Positions 14,422 to 23,040 of a stretch of DNA of 64,000 nucleotides are shown here, piece after piece; position 1 is the first letter of the stretch, and each line of letters begins with the position of its first letter. Position numbers and translations under genes: made by a program. Below the pieces are notes generated by a model. That model ran no database searches, was not told the DNA's origin, and saw only the letters and a list, made by a program, of their open reading frames with translations. Source of the DNA: Flavobacterium sp. LHD-80 (GTDB taxonomy: Bacteria > Bacteroidota > Bacteroidia > Flavobacteriales > Flavobacteriaceae). The DNA is taken from assembly GCF_030929605.1 (NCBI RefSeq), contig NZ_JAVFVS010000005.1:372001-436000 (forward strand), read 5' to 3'.

Positions 14422-15603
14422 ATGAATTTTAATGTCAACGAAAAAGGATATTACGGAGAATTTGGTGGCGCTTTCATTCCTGAAATGCTGTATCCAAACG
14501 TAGAAGAATTACGTCAAAAATATCTAAAAATAATGGATGAACCAGATTTTAAAGCCGAGTTCAACCAATTGCTGAAAGATTACGTTGGGCGCCCTAGTCC
14601 ATTGTATTTTGCGAAGCGTTTATCTGAAAAATACAATACCAAAGTTTACTTAAAAAGAGAAGACTTAAATCACACCGGAGCGCATAAAGTCAACAACACA
14701 ATTGGGCAAATTTTATTAGCAAAACGTTTAGGCAAAAAAAGAATCATTGCCGAAACTGGAGCGGGTCAGCACGGTGTAGCAACAGCAACAGTTTGTGCAT
14801 TAATGGGAATTGAATGTATCGTTTATATGGGCGAAATTGACATTGCACGCCAAGCACCAAACGTAGCTCGTATGAAAATGTTAGGCGCAGAAGTTCGTCC
14901 GGCACTTTCGGGTTCAAGAACCTTAAAAGATGCGACGAACGAAGCCATTCGTGATTGGATTAATAATCCGGTTGACACACATTATATTATCGGATCGGCG
15001 ATTGGACCGCATCCTTATCCAGATATGGTGACACGTTTTCAAAGTATTATTTCCCAGGAAATAAAATGGCAATTAAAAGAAAAAGAAGGACGTGAAAATC
15101 CTGATTATGTAGTCGCTTGTATTGGTGGCGGAAGTAATGCTGCAGGAACGTATTATCACTTTTTACATGAGCCTGAAGTTGGAATTATAGCTGTTGAAGC
15201 AGCAGGAAAAGGTGTCGACAGCGGACACAGTGCTGCAACCAGTAAATTAGGAAAAGTAGGTGTTATTCACGGTTGCAAAACGCTTTTAATGCAAACGCCT
15301 GACGGACAAATTACAGAACCTTATTCAATTTCTGCAGGACTTGATTATCCTGGAGTTGGTCCAATGCACGCGCATTTGGCACAAACAGGACGCGGTGAAT
15401 TTTTCTCTGTAACCGATGATGATGCGATGAACGCTGGTTTGCAATTGACAAAATTAGAAGGAATAATTCCGGCAATTGAAAGCGCGCACGCATTTGCAGT
15501 TTTAGATCAAAAGAAATTCAAACCAACAGATGTTGTCGTGATCAGTCTTTCTGGACGTGGCGATAAAGATTTAGACAACTATATTGATTACTTTAAATTG
15601 TAA
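14422..15603 (+). CDS. trpB: Tryptophan synthase beta chain
   Basis: Condenses indole with serine using PLP. 393 residues, of the common TrpB1 type. Lys89 in HTGAHKVNN is the PLP Schiff-base lysine; AETGAGQHGVATA carries the catalytic Glu; CIGGGSNAAGTYYHF binds the PLP phosphate. The C-terminal ISLSGRGDKDLDNY is typical. The alpha subunit gene is not adjacent: two unrelated genes and a palindrome intervene. Confidence 0.97.
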   Translation: MNFNVNEKGYYGEFGGAFIPEMLYPNVEELRQKYLKIMDEPDFKAEFNQLLKDYVGRPSPLYFAKRLSEKYNTKVYLKREDLNHTGAHKVNNTIGQILLAKRLGKKRIIAETGAGQHGVATATVCALMGIECIVYMGEIDIARQAPNVARMKMLGAEVRPALSGSRTLKDATNEAIRDWINNPVDTHYIIGSAIGPHPYPDMVTRFQSIISQEIKWQLKEKEGRENPDYVVACIGGGSNAAGTYYHFLHEPEVGIIAVEAAGKGVDSGHSAATSKLGKVGVIHGCKTLLMQTPDGQITEPYSISAGLDYPGVGPMHAHLAQTGRGEFFSVTDDDAMNAGLQLTKLEGIIPAIESAHAFAVLDQKKFKPTDVVVISLSGRGDKDLDNYIDYFKL

Positions 15604-15617
15604 AATCGTAAATTGGG

Positions 15618-15721
15618 CGTTCCCTTCGGGCGGGCTGTCCGCTATATTCCCGATTAACAAAAACTACGGCTAAAAAGCCTTGTTTTTCTAAATCGGGAGA
15701 TACCGCTCCCATCCCTAACGC
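15618..15721 (-). repeat. Dispersed GCGTnAGGGAT element, copy 2
   Basis: On the minus strand GCGTTAGGGATGGGAGC (15705-15721) and TATAGCGGACAGCCCG (15630-15645) match blocks of the element at 4644-4692. Internal hairpins TCCCGATT/AATCGGGA (15648-15655, 15691-15698) and GGCTAAAAAGCC give it structure. No coding frame. Confidence 0.6.
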
Positions 15722-15748
15722 AAACAAATAACGAGAAAAATAATAATT

Positions 15749-16066
15749 ATGGAACAGTTATTCTCATACGGAACCTTACGTTCAAAACAAATTCAAATGC
15801 AGGTTTTCAATAAAGTATTAACGGGAACTGCAGACAAATTGCTGGGCTACAAACTAAAAAGCCTGCAAATTGAAGAAGAATTTGGAATGGCAGATTATGT
15901 TGTCGCAGTAGCAAGTGAAAATCCTTCGGAAATTATACATGGAGTTGTTTTCAATGTTACTTTGGCAGATTTAGCCAAAGTTGATTTATTTGAATCTAAC
16001 GCTTACAAAAGAGTTCAAGTGACATTGAAATCTGGAACTGTGGCGTGGATTTACATGGAAAATTAA
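15749..16066 (+). CDS. Gamma-glutamylcyclotransferase-like (AIG2/GGACT fold) protein
   Basis: A 105-residue protein with the GGCT-like fold. The signature FSYGTLRSKQIQ near the N-terminus is the substrate-binding loop, and LFESNAYKRVQVTLKSG holds the acidic residue and Tyr found in the family. Members cleave gamma-glutamyl amines or amides, but many bacterial ones are uncharacterised. It starts after a repeat element behind trpB and ends 14 bp before the nitrilase-like gene, so the pair may be co-transcribed. Confidence 0.8.
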   Translation: MEQLFSYGTLRSKQIQMQVFNKVLTGTADKLLGYKLKSLQIEEEFGMADYVVAVASENPSEIIHGVVFNVTLADLAKVDLFESNAYKRVQVTLKSGTVAWIYMEN

Positions 16067-16080
16067 TAATTGAATTAAAA

Positions 16081-16818
16081 ATGATTCTAGCGGCAGCACA
16101 AACAAAACCAACCCGAGGAAATATTGAGCGCAATTTAACTGATCATTATAATCTCATCGAATTGGCGGTGGAAAATGGAGCGCAATTAATTGCTTTTCCA
16201 GAAATGTCAATTACCGGTTATGAAAGAGCTGATGCGCAAAAATTAGCTTTTAAAAAAGACGATTCTCGTTTGGATCATTTGAGAAAATTGGCTTCTGAAA
16301 ATAATATTACAATTATTGCCGGCGCTCCAATCGAAATTGAATCGGAGTTATTTATTGGTGAATTTGTTATTGCTCCAGATAATTCGGTTTCTGTTTATAC
16401 AAAACAGTTTTTACATGAAGGCGAAGATGATTTTTTTGAATCCACATTTGATTATAATCCGATGATTACGATTGAAAATCAAAAGATTTCGTTTGCGATT
16501 TGCGCTGATATTGATAATCCGTTACATCCAGAAAATGCATCTAAAAAAGAAACTGATATTTATATTGCCAGTATTTTCTTTTCTCCAAACGGAATTCCGA
16601 ATGCGTACAGAGATTTGCAAAATTATGCCGAAAAACATAAAATGAATGTTTTAATGTCAAATTTTAGTGGAGAATCTTGGGGATCACCTTCGGCAGGACA
16701 AAGCGCTTTTTGGAATAATAAAGGCGAACTTGTTGGGCAAATGAACGACTCAGATTCTGGATTATTATTGGTTGAAAATTACAATGATAATTGGAGAAGT
16801 CAAATCATAGTTACATAG
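16081..16818 (+). CDS. Carbon-nitrogen hydrolase (nitrilase superfamily)
   Basis: A 245-residue hydrolase of the nitrilase/omega-amidase superfamily, acting on C-N bonds of amides. The catalytic triad is visible: Glu41 in FPEMSITGY, Lys in VYTKQFLHEGE, Cys in FAICADIDNP. Start at ATG 16081 gives MILAAAQTKPTRGNI, the normal first strand. It sits between trpB and trpA with the GGCT-like gene. Both inserted enzymes handle amide-type bonds, so they may form their own small pathway; this is inference. Confidence 0.88.
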   Translation: MILAAAQTKPTRGNIERNLTDHYNLIELAVENGAQLIAFPEMSITGYERADAQKLAFKKDDSRLDHLRKLASENNITIIAGAPIEIESELFIGEFVIAPDNSVSVYTKQFLHEGEDDFFESTFDYNPMITIENQKISFAICADIDNPLHPENASKKETDIYIASIFFSPNGIPNAYRDLQNYAEKHKMNVLMSNFSGESWGSPSAGQSAFWNNKGELVGQMNDSDSGLLLVENYNDNWRSQIIVT

Positions 16819-16824
16819 CAGAAA

Positions 16825-16903
16825 TTCCTGCAAGGTTTTCAAAACCTTGTAGGTATAAATACATTAAAAAAACACCTACAAGGTTTTGAAAACCTTGCAG
16901 GAA
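16825..16903. repeat. Double palindrome with 30-bp arms, copy 1
   Basis: The arms 16825-16854 and 16874-16903 are perfect inverted copies, and each arm is itself a palindrome (CAAGGTTTTCAAAACCTTG). A near-identical copy lies at 38823-38902. Here it is 17 bp before trpA. Confidence 0.9.
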
Positions 16904-16920
16904 AAATAAAAGATATTAAA

Positions 16921-17682
16921 ATGAACAGAATAACTCAAAAATTACAAGAAGATAAAAAGATACTTTCTATTTATTTTTCTGCCGGATATCCAAGTTTGAA
17001 TGATACCGTTCAAATTATTCAGGATTTAGAAAAAAACGGAGTTGATTTGATTGAAATCGGACTTCCTTTCAGCGATCCTTTGGCAGATGGACCGACAATT
17101 CAGGCGAGTTCTACAGCAGCACTTCATAACGGAATGACAACTCAAATTCTTTTTGATCAGTTGAAGAACATCCGCGAAAGCGTAAAAATTCCGCTGATTA
17201 TTATGGGATATTTTAATCCGATGTTGCAATACGGCGTTGAAGCTTTTTGTGCAAAATGTGCCGAAATTGGAATTGACGGTTTAATTATTCCGGATCTTCC
17301 GGTTGATGTTTATGCAGATGAATACAAAGCTATTTTCGAAAAATACGGTTTAATAAACGTGTTTTTAATTACACCGCAAACTTCAGATGAACGTATCCGT
17401 TTTATCGACAGCGTTTCAAACGGATTTATTTATATGGTAAGTTCTGCGAGTGTGACGGGTTCTCAATCGGGTTTTGGAAATGTTCAGGAAGATTATTTCG
17501 AAAGAATTGGAAACATGAATTTGAAAAACCCTCAAATCGTAGGTTTCGGAATTTCGAATAGAGAAACTTTTACTCAAGCTACTAAATATGCAAAAGGCGC
17601 TATTATTGGAAGTGCTTTTATTAAGCATTTGAGTGAAAGTGGAAGTGGGAAAATTGAGGAATTTGTTGGAGGGATTCGATAA
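16921..17682 (+). CDS. trpA: Tryptophan synthase alpha chain
   Basis: Cleaves indole-3-glycerol phosphate to indole, which is channelled to TrpB. 253 residues, single TIM barrel. The catalytic Glu is in LIEIGLPFSDPLADGP and the catalytic Asp in GLIIPDLPVD; YMVSSASVTGSQ and GFGISNRE form the phosphate end. It closes the trp gene set, downstream of the GGCT and nitrilase-like genes and a palindromic repeat. Confidence 0.97.
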   Translation: MNRITQKLQEDKKILSIYFSAGYPSLNDTVQIIQDLEKNGVDLIEIGLPFSDPLADGPTIQASSTAALHNGMTTQILFDQLKNIRESVKIPLIIMGYFNPMLQYGVEAFCAKCAEIGIDGLIIPDLPVDVYADEYKAIFEKYGLINVFLITPQTSDERIRFIDSVSNGFIYMVSSASVTGSQSGFGNVQEDYFERIGNMNLKNPQIVGFGISNRETFTQATKYAKGAIIGSAFIKHLSESGSGKIEEFVGGIR

Positions 17683-17692
17683 TTAAATTCAA

Positions 17693-18037
17693 ATGAAAAT
17701 GGTAAAATATTTAATCGCTACCGTTTTATTTATCTCAATAAGTTCATGTCACGAAATTCAAACTGATAAATTAATTGGAAGTTGGAAAATGAAAGATCTT
17801 GATAAAAACATCGAAGATAAAACAACTTTTACTAAAGATAATTTATTGATTCGTGAATTTATATCTCATGGCAAAACTATAGAAAAGGACGTTTTTAACT
17901 ATAGCTTAAAAAATAACATTATCATTATGAAATTTAAAAATCAAGACTCTGATTTCAAGATTGTGAAGTTAAATGATTCTGAAATGGAATTATTTAATAT
18001 TAAAGAAAACAAAGTTATTAGATATGTCAAATTTTAA
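17693..18037 (+). CDS. Small lipocalin-like lipoprotein after trpA
   Basis: A 114-residue predicted lipoprotein (112 if translated from the ATG at 17699). The lipobox ISSC lies near residue 19; the mature part begins with TDKLIGSWKMKDL, the same GSW/GTW start as the lipoprotein between trpE and trpG, and continues as short beta segments. It follows trpA by 10 bp and is followed by a terminator, so it is probably the last gene of the trp transcript. Function unknown. Confidence 0.75.
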   Translation: MKMVKYLIATVLFISISSCHEIQTDKLIGSWKMKDLDKNIEDKTTFTKDNLLIREFISHGKTIEKDVFNYSLKNNIIIMKFKNQDSDFKIVKLNDSEMELFNIKENKVIRYVKF

Positions 18038-18070
18038 AATTGACAAATAGTTATAAATATTTTAAAAGAA

Positions 18071-18105
18071 AAAGCTGAAACACATTAGTATTTCAGCTTT
18101 TTTTT
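18071..18105 (+). terminator. Terminator of trp operon
   Basis: AAAGCTGAAA and TTTCAGCTTT form a perfect 10-bp stem around a 10-nt loop, followed by T residues to 18105. Confidence 0.85.
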
Positions 18106-18154
18106 GCTCGAAACTATCGAAACCGTTTTATGTTAATATTATGTTAAAATAAAA

Positions 18155-18192
18155 TTAAACAAGTGTTTAAATTAAACAAGTGTTTAATTTTG
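18155..18192 (+). promoter_or_regulatory. Tandem TetR operators and promoter of efflux operon
   Basis: TTAAACAAGTGTTTAA occurs twice, at 18155-18170 and 18172-18187, 17 bp apart. Each is an inverted repeat of TTAAAC. The second overlaps the -7 box TAATTTTG (18185-18192), which supports autorepression by the TetR protein encoded next. Confidence 0.75.
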
Positions 18193-18213
18193 TATTCGAT
18201 TAGAAACAATACC

Positions 18214-18843
18214 ATGTCACACATCGAACTTAATGATAAAAAAATTCAGATTCTAGAAGTTGCTGAAAAGCTATTTTCAGAGAAGGGATTTGAAGGGACT
18301 TCTATACGGGACATTTCAAAACATGCAAAAATTAACATTGCAATGGTTTCGTATTATTTTGGTTCGAAAGAAAGACTTTTGGAATCTTTAATTATCTACA
18401 AAACTTCTGATTTAAAACTACAACTAGAAAATTTATTGCAGGAAAATATCGAACCGCTTGAAAAAGTCAATAAATTAATCGAAATTTACATTAACAGAAT
18501 CAGTTGTAACAAAGGCATTTTCAGAGTTTTACATTTTGAACTTACCTCAAAAAAGATCGAAAAAAGTCTAATTGCCTTTTCAGAATTAAAAAAAGAAAAT
18601 TTAAAATCTGTTGAAACGATCATAAAACAAGGCCAGTCTCAAGGTGTTTTCAGGAAAGATGTCATCATTCCGTTAATCACACCAACAATTATTGGTACTT
18701 ATTTTCATTTTCACATGAATAAATTTTTCTTCGAAGAATTACTGGATCTGAAAACCGAAGAAATGTATAACAATTACATAAAAACCAGTCTCACAAAGCA
18801 CATTCAACAAACTATAAAAGCGCTACTTGTTTATGAAAATTAG
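18214..18843 (+). CDS. TetR/AcrR family repressor of efflux operon
   Basis: A 209-residue TetR-type repressor. The N-terminal helix-turn-helix reads GFEGTSIRDISKHAKINIAMVSYYFGSKERLL; the C-terminal half is an all-helical ligand domain. Start at ATG 18214 is chosen because the promoter box ends at 18192, which excludes the longer frame. Its stop overlaps the start of the TolC gene (ATG 18833), so the repressor and efflux pump are one transcript. The inducer is unknown. Confidence 0.93.
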   Translation: MSHIELNDKKIQILEVAEKLFSEKGFEGTSIRDISKHAKINIAMVSYYFGSKERLLESLIIYKTSDLKLQLENLLQENIEPLEKVNKLIEIYINRISCNKGIFRVLHFELTSKKIEKSLIAFSELKKENLKSVETIIKQGQSQGVFRKDVIIPLITPTIIGTYFHFHMNKFFFEELLDLKTEEMYNNYIKTSLTKHIQQTIKALLVYEN

Positions 18844-20170
18844 TCAATTAATGCTCTTTGGAGTTTTCTTTATCGGAATATCTTCAATAGAAGCACAAGA
18901 AAAAACAAGTTTAACCTTAGACGAAGCCGTTAAAATGGCTTGGGAAAAGAGTAGTGAATCTTCGCTAGCCAACTCTAAGGTAAACTCAAAAAAATATGAA
19001 TTGCAAACCGCAAAAGATACTCAGTACCCTGATCTTAAATTGTCGTCACAATATCAATATTTTCCAACAGCAAATATTCATATGGAATCACAATCTAGTG
19101 ATTCTTCTGATCCTTCTGCAGGACCTGCACCAAAAATGAATCAAGTTGTTTTTGCTCAAGCAGGAGTTACAATGCCACTTTTTTCTGGATTTAAAATTCA
19201 GAATAATGTTGACCTTCGTAATAATATGTACTTAGCAGAAAGTGCTAATGCAGTAAAAACTAAAGAAGATGTTGCTTTACGTACGGTACAATATTATACC
19301 AACTTATATAAAGCACAAAAAAGTCTTGAATTATTAGAGGAAAACAAAAAAAGTTCAGCACAACGTGTAACCGATTTTATTGAGTTGGAGAAAAACGGCA
19401 TCATCCCAAAAAATGATCTTTTAAAAGCTCAATTGCAACTTTCGAGAGTTCAATTATTGGTTGATGAAGCTAAAAACAATGTGAGTATTACAAATTATTA
19501 TTTGGTAACCCTTCTTAAAATGGACCCAAATACTAAAATTGCTGTTAATGAAGCAGATTTAACTCGATTTGAACCTCGTGTTTTACAATCTGACACACAA
19601 ATTGCTCTAGAAAACAGAAAAGATTTAGAGTCTGTACGATTACAGAGTAAAGCTAGCGAAAACAATATAAAGATTGCTAAAAGTAGCTACTATCCTTCAA
19701 TTGTTCTTTTAGGTGGTTATGCTTTATTAGATGTTAAAAACTTTGTAAACGCTACCAATTTAACTAATGTTGGAGTTGGACTTTCTTATGACTTGTCTGG
19801 TTTAATAAAAAACAACAACAATGTTAAAGTGGCTGAAAGCAAATCTGAAGAAGTTAAACATTCTGAAGAAATTTTGACTGATCATATTAAAGTACAAGTT
19901 CAAAAAGCAGCTGAAGATTATGATTTAGCAATTAGCCAAGATGCTGTTTTTGAACAAGCTGTAGCTCAGGCATCTGAAAATTATCGTCTTGTAAAAGACA
20001 AATACGATAACGGCTTATCTGACACAAATGATTTACTTGAAGCAGACGTAGATCAATTAAGTACCCAAATTAACAAAGCATTATCAAAAGCCAATATCAT
20101 TCAAAAGTATTACGAATTGCTTACGGCAACAGGACAAATTTCACAATCATTCAATCTTTCTAAAATATAA
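18833..20170 (+). CDS. TolC family outer-membrane efflux channel
   Basis: The outer-membrane and periplasmic tunnel of a tripartite efflux pump, 445 residues. A signal peptide of about 21 residues ends at IEAQ. Two repeats of long helices and short strands follow, as in TolC: TLDEAVKMAWEKSSES opens the first half and LENRKDLESVRLQSKASENNIKIAKSSYYPSIVL the second. The segment YDNGLSDTNDLLEADVDQLST is a family hallmark. The ATG at 18833 overlaps the tetR stop by 11 bp, indicating translational coupling. Confidence 0.94.
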   Translation: MKISQLMLFGVFFIGISSIEAQEKTSLTLDEAVKMAWEKSSESSLANSKVNSKKYELQTAKDTQYPDLKLSSQYQYFPTANIHMESQSSDSSDPSAGPAPKMNQVVFAQAGVTMPLFSGFKIQNNVDLRNNMYLAESANAVKTKEDVALRTVQYYTNLYKAQKSLELLEENKKSSAQRVTDFIELEKNGIIPKNDLLKAQLQLSRVQLLVDEAKNNVSITNYYLVTLLKMDPNTKIAVNEADLTRFEPRVLQSDTQIALENRKDLESVRLQSKASENNIKIAKSSYYPSIVLLGGYALLDVKNFVNATNLTNVGVGLSYDLSGLIKNNNNVKVAESKSEEVKHSEEILTDHIKVQVQKAAEDYDLAISQDAVFEQAVAQASENYRLVKDKYDNGLSDTNDLLEADVDQLSTQINKALSKANIIQKYYELLTATGQISQSFNLSKI

Positions 20171-20182
20171 TCGATAGCTCTC

Positions 20183-21262
20183 ATGGAAAAGAAAAAGACA
20201 AATAAAAAATTCATCATCATACTAACCGTTTTGGTTTTAGTGGGAGGAACTTACGGAATATCAAAATACTTACACTCTCAGGCGCACGAAGAAACGGATG
20301 ATGCTCAAATCGAGAAAAAAATGAATCCGATTATTCCTAGAGTATCAGGATATATCAGTAAAGTTTATGTGAAAGATAATGATTATGTAAAAAAAGGAGA
20401 TACTTTATTTACTATCGATAAGAGAGATTATCAATTAAAAATTGATGAAGCAAATGCTGCTTTATTAGCTGCTGAAGGTCAATTTGAGGCTGCTAAAGCT
20501 GATATTGGAAGTGCGTATGCAAGCATTAATGTTTCTGATGCTCAAATGAGATCTGCAAGTGGTTCTATTGAAAGTGCAAAAATCAGATTGAGACAGTTGA
20601 CAAACGATTACAACCGTTATAACAATTTATACAAAACGCACACCATTACAAAACAACAATATGAGCAGGCTTTGACTGCAAAAGAAGAAGCTGAAAATCA
20701 AGTACGCGTTTTAGAGCAACAACAAAAAGCAACTTCTTACCAAAAATCTGTAATTCAGTCAAAATCTAAAGTTTCAGACAAACAAACTGAGGTTGCAGCA
20801 GCTAACATCAAAAAAGCACAAACTATGCTTGATGTTGCAAAATTGAATCTTACTTATACTGTTGTAACTGCGGCGATTGACGGTCAGGTTTCTAAAGTTG
20901 ATATTCAGCCAGGACAATTGGTTCAGCCAGGACAATCTTTATTTTATATTATCAATAACAACGAAGCTTGGGTTGTAGCTAACTTTAAAGAAACACAATT
21001 AAACAAAATGGTTGTGGGACAAAAAGTAAGCTTAAAAGTTGATGCATATCCTAATTACGAATTCAAAGGAATTGTAACTTCATTTTCTCCAGCTACAGGA
21101 TCTCGTTTTTCATTACTTCCTCCTGATAATGCTACAGGAAACTTCGTAAAAACAATTCAGAGATTACCGGTAAAAATTAGTTTAGATCCTACAAACGATC
21201 CTGAAAAAGTAAAATTATTACGCCCAGGAATGAATGTTGATGTAGACGTACATTTGAAATAA
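20183..21262 (+). CDS. HlyD/EmrA family periplasmic adaptor
   Basis: The membrane fusion protein linking the MFS pump to TolC, 359 residues. A single N-terminal membrane helix (IIILTVLVLVGGTYGI) anchors it in the inner membrane. Next come ETDDAQIEKKMNPIIPRVSGYI and VKDNDYVKKGDTLFTID, the first half of the biotinyl-lipoyl-like domain, then a long coiled-coil hairpin of about 110 residues. The second half, TAAIDGQVSKVDIQPGQLV, and beta-barrel strands follow. It is 12 bp after tolC and 5 bp before the MFS gene. Confidence 0.95.
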   Translation: MEKKKTNKKFIIILTVLVLVGGTYGISKYLHSQAHEETDDAQIEKKMNPIIPRVSGYISKVYVKDNDYVKKGDTLFTIDKRDYQLKIDEANAALLAAEGQFEAAKADIGSAYASINVSDAQMRSASGSIESAKIRLRQLTNDYNRYNNLYKTHTITKQQYEQALTAKEEAENQVRVLEQQQKATSYQKSVIQSKSKVSDKQTEVAAANIKKAQTMLDVAKLNLTYTVVTAAIDGQVSKVDIQPGQLVQPGQSLFYIINNNEAWVVANFKETQLNKMVVGQKVSLKVDAYPNYEFKGIVTSFSPATGSRFSLLPPDNATGNFVKTIQRLPVKISLDPTNDPEKVKLLRPGMNVDVDVHLK

Positions 21263-21267
21263 TATAA

Positions 21268-22857
21268 ATGGCAACAGCAGTACAAGCAGACGACGATTTA
21301 GTAGAATACGGCTACAGACGTGTGATCATTACGATTACGGCAGTACTTTGTGCATTGCTGGAAATTGTAGATACAACGATTGTAAACGTAGCGCTGACAG
21401 ACATGCGAGGAAGCCTTGGGGCAACTTTGACCGATGTGGCGTGGGTTATTACAGCATACGCAATTGCGAATGTTATTGTAATTCCGATGACGAGCTGGCT
21501 ATCACAGCAATTTGGAAGACGTAATTATTTTGTGGCTTCTATCATAATATTTACGGTCTGCTCCTTTTTGTGTGGTAACGCCAGTAATATTTGGGAACTC
21601 GTAGCCTTCCGATTCGTACAAGGTATGGGCGGTGGAGCATTACTTGTAACAGCCCAAACGATTATTACCGAAAGTTACCCCGTAGCAAAACGTGGAATGG
21701 CACAGGCTATTTACGGAATGGGTGTAATTGTAGGTCCAACTTTAGGTCCGCCTTTAGGGGGGTATTTAGTAGATAATTATTCTTGGCCTTATATTTTTTA
21801 TATCAATATTCCATTAGGAATTATTGCTACTATTTTGGCTTTAACTTTTGTTAGAAGCCCGAAATATGGTGAAAAATTAAAAGCAAATCAGGTTGACTGG
21901 TGGGGAATTATTTTATTGAGTGCTTTTATTGGTTCTTTACAATTCGTCTTAGAACACGGACAGCAAGATGATTGGTTTAACGATTCTACAATTGTAATCT
22001 TAAGTGTTGTTACGGTATTAGGTTTAGTTTTATTTATTTGGAGAGAGCTTACATATGACTATCCTATCGTAAACTTAAGTGTTTTAAAAGACGGAAATTT
22101 AAGAATTGGAACTATAATGTGTTTTATTCTTGGTTTTGGTTTGTACGGATCAACATTGATTATCCCGATTTACACGCAATCTATTTTAGGATGGACCGCA
22201 ACTGATGCCGGATTATTATTAATTCCGGGATCGATTACAACAGCGATCATGATGCCATTTGTGGGTAATATGATTCAGAAAGGTGTTCCGCAAGGATACA
22301 TGGTTGGAGTTGGATTTTTAATTTTCTTCTTCTTCACTTTCATGATGCAAACCCGAATGACACCAGATACTGGTGTAGAGCATATGTATTGGCCTTTAAT
22401 TTTGAGAGGAATTGGTTTAGGATTGCTTTTCGTTCCTATTACAACACTTTCACTTTCGACTTTAAAAGGAAAACATATTGGTGAAGGTGCAGCCTTTACC
22501 GGAATGATGAGACAATTAGGTGGTTCTTTTGGTATTGCTATTATTACCACTTTTATAACACGTTTTAGTCAGGAACACAGAGTAAATCTAATTAATAATT
22601 TAGATCCTGCAAAATACGATGTACAACAACGAATTACAGGAATGCAGCATGCTTTTATGTCTAAAGGATATAGTGCAGATGTCGCACTAAAAAAAGCTTA
22701 TCAGGCAATAGACTATTCTATTTTGAAACAAAGCACCGTAATGGCGTACATGGATATTTTCATGTATTTGGGAATTATGTTCTTATGCTGTATCCCAATC
22801 ATCCTTTTTATTAAAAAAGGAAAGAACAAGATTAATGCAGCCGACGCAATGCATTAA
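21268..22857 (+). CDS. DHA2 (EmrB/QacA) family MFS drug transporter
   Basis: The inner-membrane proton-drug antiporter of the pump, 529 residues with about 14 membrane helices. Motif A-like SQQFGRRNYF follows helix 2, and GMGVIVGPTLGPPLGGYL is the antiporter motif C of helix 5, diagnostic of the drug:H+ antiporter families. DTTIVNVAL in helix 1 is motif D1. It closes the tetR-tolC-emrA-emrB operon before a strong terminator. Substrates cannot be predicted. Confidence 0.95.
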   Translation: MATAVQADDDLVEYGYRRVIITITAVLCALLEIVDTTIVNVALTDMRGSLGATLTDVAWVITAYAIANVIVIPMTSWLSQQFGRRNYFVASIIIFTVCSFLCGNASNIWELVAFRFVQGMGGGALLVTAQTIITESYPVAKRGMAQAIYGMGVIVGPTLGPPLGGYLVDNYSWPYIFYINIPLGIIATILALTFVRSPKYGEKLKANQVDWWGIILLSAFIGSLQFVLEHGQQDDWFNDSTIVILSVVTVLGLVLFIWRELTYDYPIVNLSVLKDGNLRIGTIMCFILGFGLYGSTLIIPIYTQSILGWTATDAGLLLIPGSITTAIMMPFVGNMIQKGVPQGYMVGVGFLIFFFFTFMMQTRMTPDTGVEHMYWPLILRGIGLGLLFVPITTLSLSTLKGKHIGEGAAFTGMMRQLGGSFGIAIITTFITRFSQEHRVNLINNLDPAKYDVQQRITGMQHAFMSKGYSADVALKKAYQAIDYSILKQSTVMAYMDIFMYLGIMFLCCIPIILFIKKGKNKINAADAMH

Positions 22858-22880
22858 TAATAATAATTTTATAATACGCA

Positions 22881-22922
22881 AAAACGCCGAATTCATCATT
22901 TAGAATTCGGCGTTTGTTTTTT
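22881..22922 (+). terminator. Terminator of efflux operon
   Basis: AAACGCCGAATTC and GAATTCGGCGTTT form a 13-bp stem with an 8-nt loop, followed by GTTTTTTA. Confidence 0.88.
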
Positions 22923-22924
22923 AT

Positions 22925-23034
22925 AGTCACAGTTATCAGTGGCAGTATTCAATCGCAGTTTTCAGTTTACTAACTTTGCTAACTTTGCGGTTAAAAAACT
23001 TAGAATCTTAGAAACTTAGAACCTTAGCATCTTA
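22925..23034. repeat. Composite repeat: CAGT units then octamer array
   Basis: AGTCACAGTTATCAGTGGCAG-like units lead into ACTTTGC repeats and then CTTAGAAT, CTTAGAAA, CTTAGAAC, CTTAGCAT octamers (22997-23034). It lies between the convergent efflux operon and yaaA. Confidence 0.7.
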
Positions 23035-23040
23035 AAAAAG

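Noticed and set aside
16825..16903. Palindrome considered as insertion sequence ends
   Set aside because: Only about 80 bp in total, no transposase, no clear target duplication; better called a small palindromic repeat.
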